Positions 47,406 to 57,678 of a stretch of 64,000 nucleotides of DNA are shown one piece after another (the first letter of the stretch is position 1; the number at the start of each line of letters is the position of its first letter). The notes beneath the pieces were generated by a model that did no database searches, was not told where the DNA came from, and saw only the letters and a program-made list of their open reading frames with translations. Source of the DNA: Lepraria neglecta (taxonomy: Eukaryota > Ascomycota > Lecanoromycetes > Lecanorales > Stereocaulaceae); contig CM065649.1 of the NCBI GenBank assembly GCA_033220425.1, positions 2,294,001 to 2,358,000 on the forward strand. Direction: 5' to 3'. A program made the position numbers and the translations under genes.

Positions 47406-47683
47406 TATACTGTGAAGGTGTGGGAGTAAGGGCGTCGGTAAAGAGATAGTAGCGGAATAGTCACGGGCAAGCTTGCTGCATGGAACGGCTGAGTAGAATC
47501 GAATAAGACTGCTGTATAAACCTATATCTGTAAGAATGTATGTAAGATGATGTCTCTCTGTCGCATTAGGTCTGCCCATACTCAGGCGCTCGCTTAGTCA
47601 GAATCGTATGAACCAATCAAAACTGCAAGACATGTCCACTCCACCACAATACTACCGCTTAAAGAGCTATGCTGTAACCCGGC

Positions 47684-48010
47684 TGTTAGAAGCATGACAA
47701 ACAGGTATGGCACATACCCTCATGCCGCGAACATACGAGCATAACGTGATGCTCGCTCTGCTCAACCAGAGATCAGGTCGAGCATGGGCTGGGCGAAGGA
47801 TTCCTTATGTCTATATATGTAGAGCGCTGCTCACCGTTTGGAGCACTGTGCTCAACTTCGTACTTGCTTTAGCAGATAGATCTCATACTAGGCACTGAAC
47901 ATATCTTATCCATATACCAGACCAGTCTAGTCTCGCGAGGCCTGCTTCCTCTCTTGGCACTCTCCTTACTGAGACTAAACCTAAACGACCTGTCACGCAA
48001 GGTCGTAACA
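47684..48010 (+). mobile_element. Solo LTR (327 bp) with ccggc target duplication
   Basis: Begins TGTTAGAAG and ends GTCGTAACA, with identical 5-bp flanks ccggc on both sides. It shares long blocks with 48312-48638 (inverted), 49112-49365 and 50549-50958, for example the ttggagcactgtgctcaa segment. No second copy in the same orientation sits at a distance with the same flanks, so it is a solo LTR left by recombination. Confidence 0.85.
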
Positions 48011-48311
48011 CCGGCCAATATGTCTCGTCAGTATAGGAACGGGGCAGAAGGATCTTATTCAACTACACAAGGCCGCTTCTGTATACTAGTTCAAAGATCG
48101 ATCAGGACTCTCTATTGCACCAGTCCTTAGTGAAATTATTACAGATTACGAGAACACTCACGACGAAGTCCTTATCTCGTATCTTGAAGATAACATACGA
48201 GATCTATACTATCGCTTTACTATCGCTTTAATATTCCTCAGGGTATACAGTAGATTATACTGGATAAGTAGGCAAAAAAGGACGACGTAAAAACATATAT
48301 AGATAAATACC

Positions 48312-48638
48312 TGTTACGAACCTTGCGTGATAGGTCGTATGGTATTGGTCTCAATAAGGAGAGGAGTGTTTCACACAAGAGTAAGCAGGCTTCTGCACGG
48401 TACTAGACTGGTCTGGTATATGATGAGATATGTTCAGTATCTAGTAAGAGATCTATTGCTAAAGCAAGTTGAGCACGATGCTCCAAGTGGTGAGCAGTGC
48501 TCTACACATATAGACATAGGAAACCCTGCCAAGTCTCCATGAGCGCGGTGGTCGCAGTGCGACCACTGCGACCAGTACCCCTGGTCTCAACTCTACCATA
48601 CGCCCTCGCAGTCAGAGTCATGGACCCTGATTGTAACA
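48312..48638 (-). mobile_element. Solo LTR (327 bp), inverted copy, with atacc target duplication
   Basis: Begins TGTTACGAACC and ends TTGTAACA. It is the reverse complement of the family seen at 47684-48010, exactly the same length, and is flanked on both sides by atacc. It may have landed inside a DNA-transposon remnant, since the sequence just right of it reads TEQELLDCVKRLRLSP, which resembles a pogo-type N-terminal helix-turn-helix region. Confidence 0.85.
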
Positions 48639-49111
48639 ATACCTGAGGCTGAATCAGACCGAGCAGGAGCTCTTGGACTGCGTTAAGCGTTTGCGCCTAT
48701 CTCCTTAGGTTATGCCCAAGATTAAAGAGTCTCAAAATCGAGACGAACGAGATTATCTAAATCTATAACATCTCCGTATAACCCAAGACGGTTCTAATTT
48801 TCAGGGTTCTAATATAGTATATAGTGGTTCGCAGTTTCAGGGAAATTTTATTGGTTCTAAATAAGCCTTCTCCAGCCGATGTTAAAGGCGAGGGTTTAAT
48901 TTTGACGACGTATTCCTCCCAGATATCTTGTGAGACTTGAATTTGCACGATTTACAGAGTACAATTGGGATACTAAGCGAATTATCTTTAAATAGCAGCG
49001 CTGGCTGCCATATATCGTAAGGAGGGCACTAGACTTTATACCGAAAGCCCGCTCTACTATCTATAAGTAAAGTTTATATTTGATTGTGAATTTGTTTTTC
49101 ATACGGCCTCT
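48639..49111. other. AT-rich transposon debris
   Basis: Contains a short transposase-like stretch near 48650-48770 (see the solo LTR entry) and otherwise TA-rich sequence without open frames. No gene supportable. Confidence 0.4.
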
Positions 49112-49365
49112 TGTTAGAACCAGCGGTTCTAACAGGACTGTCGCGTAGGACGGAAGGACTAGGGACAGGATAGGTAGCTCAAGCGATAAGCGCTAGGAGC
49201 GCTAAGCGATCAAGGCGATTAGGAATAATAAGCGCCAGGAGCGCTGAGCGATCCAGCGCTTATAGAATGCTTGGCGGGATTTCCTATTACTATATATACG
49301 AGTACTTGCTCACCACTTGGAGCACCGTGCTCAATCTTGCTATTCATTATTTACTATATATAACA
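49112..49365 (+). repeat. LTR-family relic C
   Basis: Starts TGTTAGAACC and matches 50549-50958 over its left 240 bases, including a palindrome ttagaaccagcggttctaa and repeated gcgctgagcgat / gcgctaagcgat units. No matching 5-bp flanks. Ends at a taaca near 49365, so it is a truncated or rearranged copy. Confidence 0.65.
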
Positions 49366-49639
49366 AGTGAGTGCCCGTAATCTTCACAGAAGATTACCGT
49401 AAAAACGGCTATATCTCGCTTATTTTACACTCGATTTAGAAGATTTAAGCGGAATTAGAAAGCCATCTATCTATAGTATATTTTATATACATAAAGTTAA
49501 GCCCTAATCCTAATAGGGAAAAAGTTATTAAGGATTTAGTATATTAGTGCGTCGGGGGCGGCTGCGGGGGTAGCTTCAGGGAAGTCCGCAGGCAAAAACA
49601 TGTGTTTTGAGCTTTCCTTAGCCGAACCTTAGCCAAATT
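49366..49639. other. AT-rich spacer
   Basis: No open frame and no recognised repeat. The strong TA bias is consistent with RIP-affected transposon debris. Confidence 0.35.
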
Positions 49640-50230
49640 TCAAAATTCGAACCGCGTTGGAAAGCGCATGCTTGGTTCCAAAACTTATGAAATTATGATG
49701 ATATCATATGACGTATGTGGCGCGGGGCATTGCTGCGAAGAAGTTGCGGTGCGCATTCAACTTTTGATGTTCCAGGGTCCGGGGGCGCCAAGCTCAGTGC
49801 TTGGCATCTGGCACCGCCAGAAAAACATGGCGAAAACGCTTCTTTTGCTCATAACCTTTGCGTAAATGGACCGATTTTGAAAATTTTGACGGTGTTAGAA
49901 AGCGCATGCTTGGTTCCAAAACCTATGAAATCATCTCGATATCATATGACGTATGTGGCGCGGGGAAATACTGCAAAGAAGTTACGGTGCGCATTCAGCT
50001 CAATGCTTGGCATTTGCCACCGAGCTCGCGGTGCATGGAAAACATGGCGAAAACGCTTCTTTTGCTCATAACTATTGCGCAAATGGGCCGATTCTAAAAT
50101 TTCTTGATGCGCAAGCAAGCTAATGATTAACTCTAAAACTTATGAAATCATCTCGATATCATATGAGGTATATAGCGCGGGGAAGTACTGCGAAGAAGTT
50201 GCGATGCGAATTCAAGTTTTGGTGGTTGAA
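49640..50230. repeat. Diverged tandem repeat, three units of about 220-240 bp
   Basis: The block gaaagcgcatgcttggttcc recurs at 49660 and 49898 (period 238). The block aaaac.tatgaaatcat followed by gatatcatatga and gcgcgggg recurs at about 49680, 49918 and 50135 (periods 238 and 217). A second shared block cgcttcttttgctcata stands at the unit ends. The third unit is shorter and more diverged. No open frame spans units, so this is non-coding satellite-like sequence. Confidence 0.75.
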
Positions 50231-50548
50231 GGCGCTAGGCCGAAAAGCGTACTATCAGGGGGGGGAAGTATAGGGCCATTCTGATTGGCTGCAAGTGCGG
50301 AATTGCTCCGAATGTCGCGATAATCTGTTATTAGAAGAAAGATAACTCGAATATCTATCAGAATCGGGACCCACGAGGTACTACCTGTTAGTCCTGACAC
50401 ACAAGGAATAGGGACGTATAACTACTTCGGCTAGATTATTTGCGAGCTCTTTGCGACGGATAGCTAGATCCTTAGAATATTTAGTACGAACGGGTAGTAT
50501 AAAGGATGGATAGTTTCTCGGGTCGAGAAATCTAGAGGAGGGAGCTAA

Positions 50549-50958
50549 TATTAGAACCAGCGGTTCTAACAGGACTGTCACGTAGGACGGAAGGACTAGG
50601 GACAGGACAGGCAGCTCAAGCGATAAGCGCCAGGAGCGCTGAGCGATCAAGGCGATCAGGAATAATGAGCGCTAGGAGCGCTGAGCGATCCAGCGCTCAT
50701 AGAATGCTTGGCGGGATTTCCTATTGCTATATGTACGAGCACTTGCTCACCACTTGGAGCACCGTGCTCAATCTTGCTATTCATTGTTTACTACATGCGA
50801 TAGATCTCTTAGGCTAGGCACTGAACATATATATCATCTGATTATATACCAGACCCGTCTAGCATCACTTGAAGCCTGCTTCATACTCTTGTTGGCTGCA
50901 CCTCCATCCCCATTGAGAATCGATCCATATACGGTACCGGTACGCACGGTTCGTAACA
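50549..50958 (+). mobile_element. LTR-family relic D (410 bp)
   Basis: Starts TATTAGAACC (TGTTAG with a G-to-A change) and ends GTTCGTAACA. It shares its left part with 49112-49365 and its right part with 47684-48010 and 48312-48638, and so may represent the fullest family member. The 5-bp flanks gctaa and ctgtt do not match. It abuts the pogo-type transposase relic that starts near 50965. Confidence 0.65.
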
Positions 50959-50964
50959 CTGTTA

Positions 50965-51781
50965 TTCTATTGACAAAACGGACTTTCTAGAGCTTTATCG
51001 CCTAGTAAAACAAGACGCTATCACCCCTACCAATATCCAAAAGGCCTGGGCAGCAATAGGGCTCTTACCATTCGATCCACAAATAGTACTAAAGCACTTC
51101 CCTCTATCGTCAGACAAGCTACAGCAAACCGAGCGATACAACGTGGAATTTTGTCCTACTACACCAGAAGAGATTATTACGAGACTCAATAAGGACGGTG
51201 AGACTAGGGTTGCTATAATACCTGCCAATATATAATAGGTTAAACAATTACTCCGCGAAGCAACGGCAGAGGGTATTAAGCTTAAAGAAGTCGTTTAAAA
51301 AGTGAGTAAAGCTGCTTGTTTTGCGATGGCTGAACGTACTATTCAGAGCGCTATAACCAATGAGCTTTTAGAGTTAAACAAGCGGAAGGAGCGTAAGGCT
51401 AACCGTACCAAAGGCAACTGGGGTAACGCGAGGGTTATAAATCAAGACGTTATCGACCAGCGGAAGAAGGACGCTGCAGAGAAATACACTGAGAAGAACG
51501 CTGAGAGGGCACTAAAGGAGTGGAATAAGGAGGAGAAGAGACTACGAGCACTAGGACCAAATATCTTCGCCCCACCGCGTCTACTAGCTACACCAAGAAG
51601 ACGTGCCCTAGCCCCAGCCCCAGCTGCTGAGCTTTTACCGCTATTAAGCCTACCTCATCTTATTTCTCCTCTACCGAGACCTCTACCAGCGAGCCTACCC
51701 CGCTCGGTTTCTCCTCCGCCGAAACGTCGCAGAATATTAGCAAAATTACCGGTAAGGGTGACTACTCAGGAGCTACAGTAG
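50965..51781 (+). pseudogene. Pogo/Fot1-type DDE transposase, C-terminal relic
   Basis: One frame from about 50970 to 51781 carries DKTDFLELYRLV, TPTNIQKAWAAIGLLPFDP and, after two adjacent stops TAATAG at about 51233, REATAEGIKLKEVV. A further TAA precedes a 159-codon open stretch (NWGNARVINQDVIDQRKKDA), typical of the Fot1/pogo C-terminal tail. The stops are of the CAA/CAG-to-TAA/TAG kind. The N-terminal half including the DDE catalytic core is missing, cut by the LTR relic at 50549-50958. Confidence 0.75.
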
Positions 51782-51954
51782 GGTCGGTGGCGAGGAGGGC
51801 AGGAGGACTCTGGGGAGCTTCAGGATCAGCCAATGGGAAGAGGTCTACGTGTCAGAAAGCCTCGTAAGGCTGCTTAGTAGCTAGAAGGCTTTTTGGAGTC
51901 AAATAAGTCAGAATATGCAATAAAATCGGTTGAGCAGATTTTTTTTTGGAAACT

Positions 51955-52013
51955 CAGCCCTATAGGGCTGCCCATTTAGGGGGTATGCCCATTTAGGGGG
52001 TGAACCCTTCTAG
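51955..52013. repeat. Probable right end of the pogo-type element
   Basis: Lies 175 bp behind the transposase relic. Contains the palindrome agccctatagggct, two catttagggggt subterminal repeats and ends cccttcta, compatible with insertion at TA. Matches 42822-42879 in the same orientation. Confidence 0.5.
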
Positions 52014-52369
52014 ATCAAAGTTTACTGCAGCCTTAGAAGGCGCTCCATATTTCTTCGTCTTTCAGGGGGCTATATTATAAGGTCCTCCGAGTCAACCAGG
52101 GCTAGTAGTTGTACCTGAGATTGCAAAGCAGAGGACTTCTGTATTAAATATCGCTATGCGGACGAACCGCTCTATGGTATAATCGGCCAGGGGCGACGGT
52201 TTATAAGCTCCGCTAGCGGTACGCCACGCAAGCTTCGCACATGGACGTCCGCCAGGAGGGTTCGCACTTTGGAAATACCCACGCTTTCCACGTCAGATCT
52301 TCCAGGGCAATTTCCAGGGACTCACCATTAGTTAGCTCTACCAATTAATACAGAGAAAACAAGAGCTGA
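52014..52369. other. Spacer before the NB-ARC gene part
   Basis: About 355 bases with higher GC than the transposon debris to the left. The missing linker or first exon of the NB-ARC part may lie here, but no convincing exon with patatin homology was found. Confidence 0.35.
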
Positions 52370-54238
52370 TGCGGGAGCCCAGATCCTACGGCTGCTGCCC
52401 AGATCCCTCCAAGCACCTATGAGGGTCACTATGCCAACTCGTCGCTCCGACCGGTCCCTAACTACGTCCCGCGACCGCGATTGCACCAAAAGATCAAAGA
52501 ACAGTTACACGACCTCCAGGATGACGGGGTGGAAGACGTGCGGATCCTGGTGGTGTGGGGGCTCGGTGGAGCGGGCAAGTCGCAGCTGGTGCTGAACTAC
52601 ATCCGCGAATATCGGCGGGACTACGCTGCCGTGTTCTGGATCGAAGCTGGATCGAAGGAGTCGATCGAGCGCGACTATATCCAAATCTACCGACTCCTTT
52701 ACGGTCGCCAGATGGATATAGGCCCCGGGATGGTGAAGGTCGAAGATGCGGTGCCTGCGGTCAAGCGCTGGTTCCACGGTCGTGAGGGGCGATGGCTGGT
52801 GGTTTTAGACAGTGCGGATACCATCGACAACGATCGAGACAAATCCTATATCGACCTGGAATATTTCCTGCCCGACGCGCCTGGAGTACATATTGTTATT
52901 ACCTCACGGAGCTCAATAGCTAAGGAGATGACAGCGCTGGAAGCCGTCGAGGTGGCGGATATGGAGCCACCAGAAGCGGTAGAGCTATTCCAACGATACG
53001 CGAAGATAAAGGAGAAGGGCCAAGATATCGCGACGGAAGTGGCTCAAATCGTTAAAGAGCTGGGATACTTAGCCTTGGCAATCACCCTGGCAGGTTCATA
53101 CGTATCGGTGACGCCTCGCTTATCATCTGATATCCGTAGATATCTCCCTGAGTACCGGCAGCGGCGGAAAGAGCTACTCCGTCAGCGGGCTAAGCGGTAT
53201 ATACACCAATACAGGGAAAGCGTTCTAAGTACATGGGAAGTATCGTTCGAGGCGATTAAAGATTGTAATCCAGCGGCGGCCCGCTTACTCAGTCTGTTAG
53301 CGTTTATAAACTTTGAGGATATCTTTCTAGGTCTCTTCGATAGGGACTGTGCTGGTATCCTCGCGAGCGCCCCTATTCGTGTTACGGAAACATTAGAGGC
53401 TACGATATCGCCTGATGAGACGTGGCGGACGTTCCTATTCTGCGGACAGAAATGGACAGCGTACGACCTGGAGTCAGCGTTCGAGACGCTTCAAAATTAT
53501 TCGCTGATTCAGTGGAAATCGGATCAGGGGAGCTATGCAATGCATAAGCTCGTACATACGTGGGGGCAAGATCGACTGGAGGCGGACAGGCAACGGCGGC
53601 TGAGTAGTCTCGCCCTCGAGCTTATAGCGGATGCCACCGCCCAGGATGAGATCGACCCCAGCCATCAACTCCGGTTGGTGCCGCATGTAATAGCTAGCTT
53701 TAATATATTTTCTCTCCTGCAGGAATCGCTGGACAAGCTTACGATGGGTCGACTCGCTATAGTCTATAGGATGGAAGATTTCTTGTTCAGGATAGGGCGG
53801 TGGTCCGAGGCATATAAGATGCAAGCGTTTCATTTCAGAAGAACAGAGAAGATGCTGGGCAAGGAGCATCCTAATACGCTGACCAGCATAAACAATCTGG
53901 CATTGGTGTTAAGCAGTCAAGGCAATTACGAAGAGGCCGAGCGGATCGATCGACAAGCGTTGGCGTTAAGGGAAAGGGTGCTGGGCAAGGAGCATCCTGA
54001 TACGCTGGGGAGTATGAACAATCTGGCATCGGTGTTGAGCAGGCAAAGCAAATACGAGGAGGCCGAGAAGATATATCGACAAGCGTTGGCGTTAAGGGAA
54101 AGGGTGCTGGGCAAGGAGCATCCATCTACGCTGACCAGTATGAACAATCTGGCCGAGGTATTGAGCAGGCAAGGCAACTATAAAGAGGCCGAGCCCAGAA
54201 GCTCCACTTCCACCAAAAGAATAAAGAATTGGCCTTAG
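52370..54238 (+). pseudogene. NB-ARC/TPR NLR part, without start codon
   Basis: Open frame from just after an in-frame TGA (52367) to 54238, with no ATG ahead of the conserved domain. It begins NSSLRPVPNYVPRPRLHQKI, the usual lead-in to a fungal NB-ARC. Then come Walker A VVWGLGGAGKSQL, Walker B RWLVVLDSADT, HIVITSRS, a GxP-like LGYLALAI segment and MHKLVHTWGQ (MHD-like region). Only about three 42-residue TPRs follow (theme LGKEHPDTLGSMNNLASVL) before the frame degenerates, where intact relatives usually have more. The N-terminal effector is absent. The best candidate is the patatin split at 43383-47405, on the same strand and in the expected order. Either a pseudogene or the surviving part of a gene with a lost first exon. 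Confidence 0.8.
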
Positions 54239-54489
54239 AGACTGCTCCAGAACGCTGCTTCATTTCTCTTTCGTCTATATTCGACAAGTAATCGAACGGA
54301 TCAATCGACGAGGCTCTTTATAATATCAAGCGTCTTTCGGCAAAGAAATGAAGGAGAGGGAAATAGGATAATAGCCAAATAGAGATAGACGGCGAAGGAG
54401 TGGGGTTCGATAAAACAGGAGCTTCCCTTTTAATAAAACATCTCAACGTTGGATCAAACTTATCGGACTGCCTCCAGGCTTTACCTTAA
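54239..54489. other. Spacer after the NB-ARC/TPR part
   Basis: About 250 bases with no readable continuation of the TPR array and no repeat. Presumably the breakpoint of a deletion. Confidence 0.35.
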
Positions 54490-55501
54490 CCTATTTACGC
54501 TGCTGCGAAGGCGGAATTGGATGGATTGAATAAGCAGATATTCGAGCAGAATCTCAAAGACAAGTTCCCGAGAAATGACATCCAGGACTGTCTCATTAAG
54601 GTCCCCACCTTTATCGCCCACTTCCAACTCGCGAAACCGTACTACGATACTTTAGAAAAAGATCTAACTGACGAGATGGCAAGAGAGAAACCCACTAATA
54701 TCAACAAGACTTTGGGCCAAGTGAACGAGCGGCATGGTTATCCCAGGACCTGGCTTATGACCATCCCGCCTCCATCAGACTCAGGATCCGGAGCGGCGGA
54801 ATCATCGGGAGCGACTGGAAGGACCAGAGCCGCCGAGAAAGGTGGCCAAGCTTCCACTAAGCGCGGTGTGAGGACCAAAATCGGCGTTCCCATACCCGAT
54901 AAGTCAGACGGTCGAACGTCTCTCGGAAAAATCCAATATGTTAGGAAAGCCGGGTATGGTTCGCGGGTCATCATGAATCGTTTGGGAAAGGGGTCGCTAA
55001 AGAGTGGGAGAAGGATAGAATATACGAATGCGAAGATCTGCCGAAGGATAGAACGGATCAGAAGCGGAAGAATAAAACGGCGCGTACCCAAAGTCAAATC
55101 CAATACTACTTAATCAGAGTCCTGGAGGAAGAGTATATAAGCACTAGGACTGCGATATCTGGAATAAAGGGCCTCAGCCCTGCCAAACTCAAACGCATCG
55201 ATACACAATTGGACGATCAGAATGAGCAATTACTCGCGGAACTTAATGAGTGCGGGAGAAAACTAAGCATCCGGATACCGGGGAGCAACTGACAAAAGCC
55301 GATATCAAAGAGATGCCCAAGCTGTCGCCGGATGTAATAATCAACGACGTGGACGACGAGGACGACGACGAGGATGATGAAGATGTTGGGAGCATGGTCC
55401 CTCAGAGGACAGGCCTGAAACGGACTCCAAAGCCGAAAGCAGCTTCACGCACTCCGGAGGCCTCCGAAAATTCCAGAAATTCCGTCGAGTCCGAGCTTTG
55501 A
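54490..55501 (+). pseudogene. Uncharacterised decayed gene with acidic tail
   Basis: The first open part (54517-55113) has no ATG and reads FEQNLKDKFPRNDIQDCLIK and later KIQYVRKAGYGSRVIM. From about 54980 the coding-like sequence shifts frame (KEWEKDRIYECEDLPKDRTD, QIQYYLIRVLEEEYISTRTA). It shifts again near 55250 into KADIKEMPKLSPD followed by a run of Asp/Glu and SMVPQRTG to the stop at 55501. Two single-base breaks are thus implied. No family is recognised. The charged, Lys-rich body and acidic tail could suit a nuclear or DNA-binding protein, but that is only a guess. Confidence 0.45.
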
Positions 55502-55943
55502 GTCCAGTTGTGAGAAATATTGGGCGGAGGGAAGCAAGATGCAGGCGCGAGGGTTCCTTAAACTTTGTATTTCCTTTAGTCAGTCTTTACCGAACACACT
55601 AGAATTAGAATCAGCAATGATACTAGATCATCAAGATGGAAAGCTTCCCTACGTATGCATCTTTAGTGACCAATTGTTGTTCGACCCTGAAGTAACCCGC
55701 GAAAAAGGCTTATGTAATAAGCACCTGTGCTGCCCAGAGTTTCAGGTGGAAATATATTGGAGCACAGCAAGCCGGCTTAGCGCCGACTTAGTTAGACTTT
55801 CGTTTCCAGAATTGGGAATACTTTCCACAATCGTTCATCGCAATCGAGGTCCTTGCCAATAGATCCTCAAATACCAGTCTTGAAATAACTTTCTGATAAA
55901 GTCCAGGGGGAGCATTATCAACCGATGAGTAGGGGTTGCTTAT
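55502..55943. other. Spacer of unclear coding status
   Basis: A 107-codon plus-strand open frame (55539-55862) and an overlapping minus-strand frame (55788-55979) both look weakly protein-like. Neither has recognisable motifs or intact surroundings, so neither is called as a gene. Confidence 0.3.
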
Positions 55944-57431
55944 ATGCCGAAGCCAGACCTGAGTCGGCAGATCTCGCACCTAGATCGCACACGACCAAAC
56001 AGGAGTCTATATCTGCAGAACCTAAGCAATAGGGGCAGGAGAGAAAGAAGAAGAGGAAGAGTTCTTTTGACGAGCAGCAACGCCGTGCAAAGCGAGCTTG
56101 TCGTCCCGTTGCGCAATCAACGCCCTTAACCGCGTCAGCGCTTAAGAAAGTCGTTGATAGGGAAAGACTCTCAGGCAAGTGGGGTCCAAGTTCTCTCTAG
56201 GTGCAATACTAATTGTGATCAGTGGTCCCATGTCATGAGTTGTAAAAATGGAGCACGGTCGGTGTCGGACTATTCCGACAGCAAACGAAGAGGGAGCGCA
56301 AGCCTTCTCTCCTCGCAATCTAGGTCTGTCACGGCTTACGATAATAAGTTCGAAGATATACTAGAGACGTGTAGCGTCGTAGAGGCAGATGACGAAGAGC
56401 CCAATAACTAGTGGGAACTTTAATCATTGGTTGGAAGGGACCGCGTATCGGCACCGCCTGAGGAATAGGAAATGAAGAGTATCCGGGTGACCGTCCGACG
56501 CAGCTCCAACGAGAACAGCGTTTCGTCCAGCGTATTCCCAAGGATTTTTCCCGTAAGTAGAGTAGACACCTGCTATACGCTGAAGGAATACTAGAACCGG
56601 CAATGGATACATTGGAGCCCTCCTTACCCGAACTATGATCCTAAAATTATACCTCCTCAGCCAGATTATGCCATTAGATATCATATAAGACTCTTTCCGG
56701 GCGGAGCCATTCGAAGACTACAAGGACTCGCAAGCCCTAGCAAGAAAAAGCTGTCGTTCCCTGTATTCTTTGCAGAGCTGAAAGGGGCGTCGGGAGCGAT
56801 GAACGCTGTAAAACTACAAAACCTTCACAACGGAGCGAGTGCGGTCTACAACCTTCTTAGACTATATCAGGCAATTGGTTTGGAGGACGATTTCTATGAC
56901 AAGGCTTGGGTGCTAGCGCTGGATACCAATGGGGAGATTTGGAGACTACGGTGTCACTGGGTTTCTAGAGGTGGATATAAATGCGATACCTACTATTCTA
57001 AGGTTCTAAGATATTAGGCAATTGAAGACCCGACAGATTCTATAATCTCGGAAGCAAGAGCTTCGATGAGAAATATTGTGGACTGGATTCGTGAAGTCTT
57101 ATTCGCAGGATTACACGCTATTGTTGAAATTTATGAGAAGACTGCCACGGCTGATACATGCGATTCCAAGCCGTGCCTGTCTAGCTTCAAGACACAGCCT
57201 CAACAGGATGCCGTCACCTGTCTACCATCTAACCGTTCTTTCGTCGACGAGACGCAATCCAGTAACGAGCTGGGGTCTCAAGAGGTTCCTGAAACCTGCA
57301 GTGAATCCGTACATAAATCGATCGAATCAGCATGCGTTGATCCCTCCATATCAACTCAAACATTTAACTCGTTGGTTCACGTTACGGAGTACGCCCACGA
57401 AGGAAAGAGAGAAGGTAGGAGTGAAAGATAG
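55944..57431 (+). pseudogene. RIP-type mutated gene; possible nuclease-like domain protein
   Basis: A single frame of 495 codons from ATG 55944 to 57431 is interrupted by exactly six stops: TAA 56127, TAG 56409, TAA 56421, TAG 56466, TAG 56592 and TAG 57015. All are TAA/TAG, none is TGA, as expected if CAA/CAG were converted by CpA-to-TpA mutation. No frameshift is needed. The C-terminal half holds a conserved-looking domain (FPVFFAELKGASGAMNAVK, LHNGASAVYNLLRLYQ, EIWRLRCHWVS). The E-x-K in AELKG and the layout resemble the DUF7924-type fungal family with a possible PD-(D/E)XK fold; this assignment is tentative. The N-terminal part is Arg/Ser-rich. Confidence 0.6.
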
Positions 57432-57678
57432 GATCAGACGCCTTCTTCAACACCTATGACTAGACGGTGTGGGGATGAACGGCAGAAGTCAACTGCAGAG
57501 AGATTCCAAGAGCAAGCCGTAACCTATGTTGATAAGCACTTGGTTATCACTTCGTCACAGATCCAGCGTTGGACTATAACTAAAGCAGACTCGCTTGGAA
57601 CTTTATGTACGATCTATGACTAAATTGATTTCAGCATCATCACTGTACCACTTGATCATAACCTTTTCCTAAAGCCGC
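57432..57678. other. Convergent spacer
   Basis: About 250 bases between convergent genes. A degenerate last ankyrin unit of the minus-strand gene (AALGKGYDQVVQ) is still readable at about 57640-57678, beyond the TAG stop. Confidence 0.5.
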
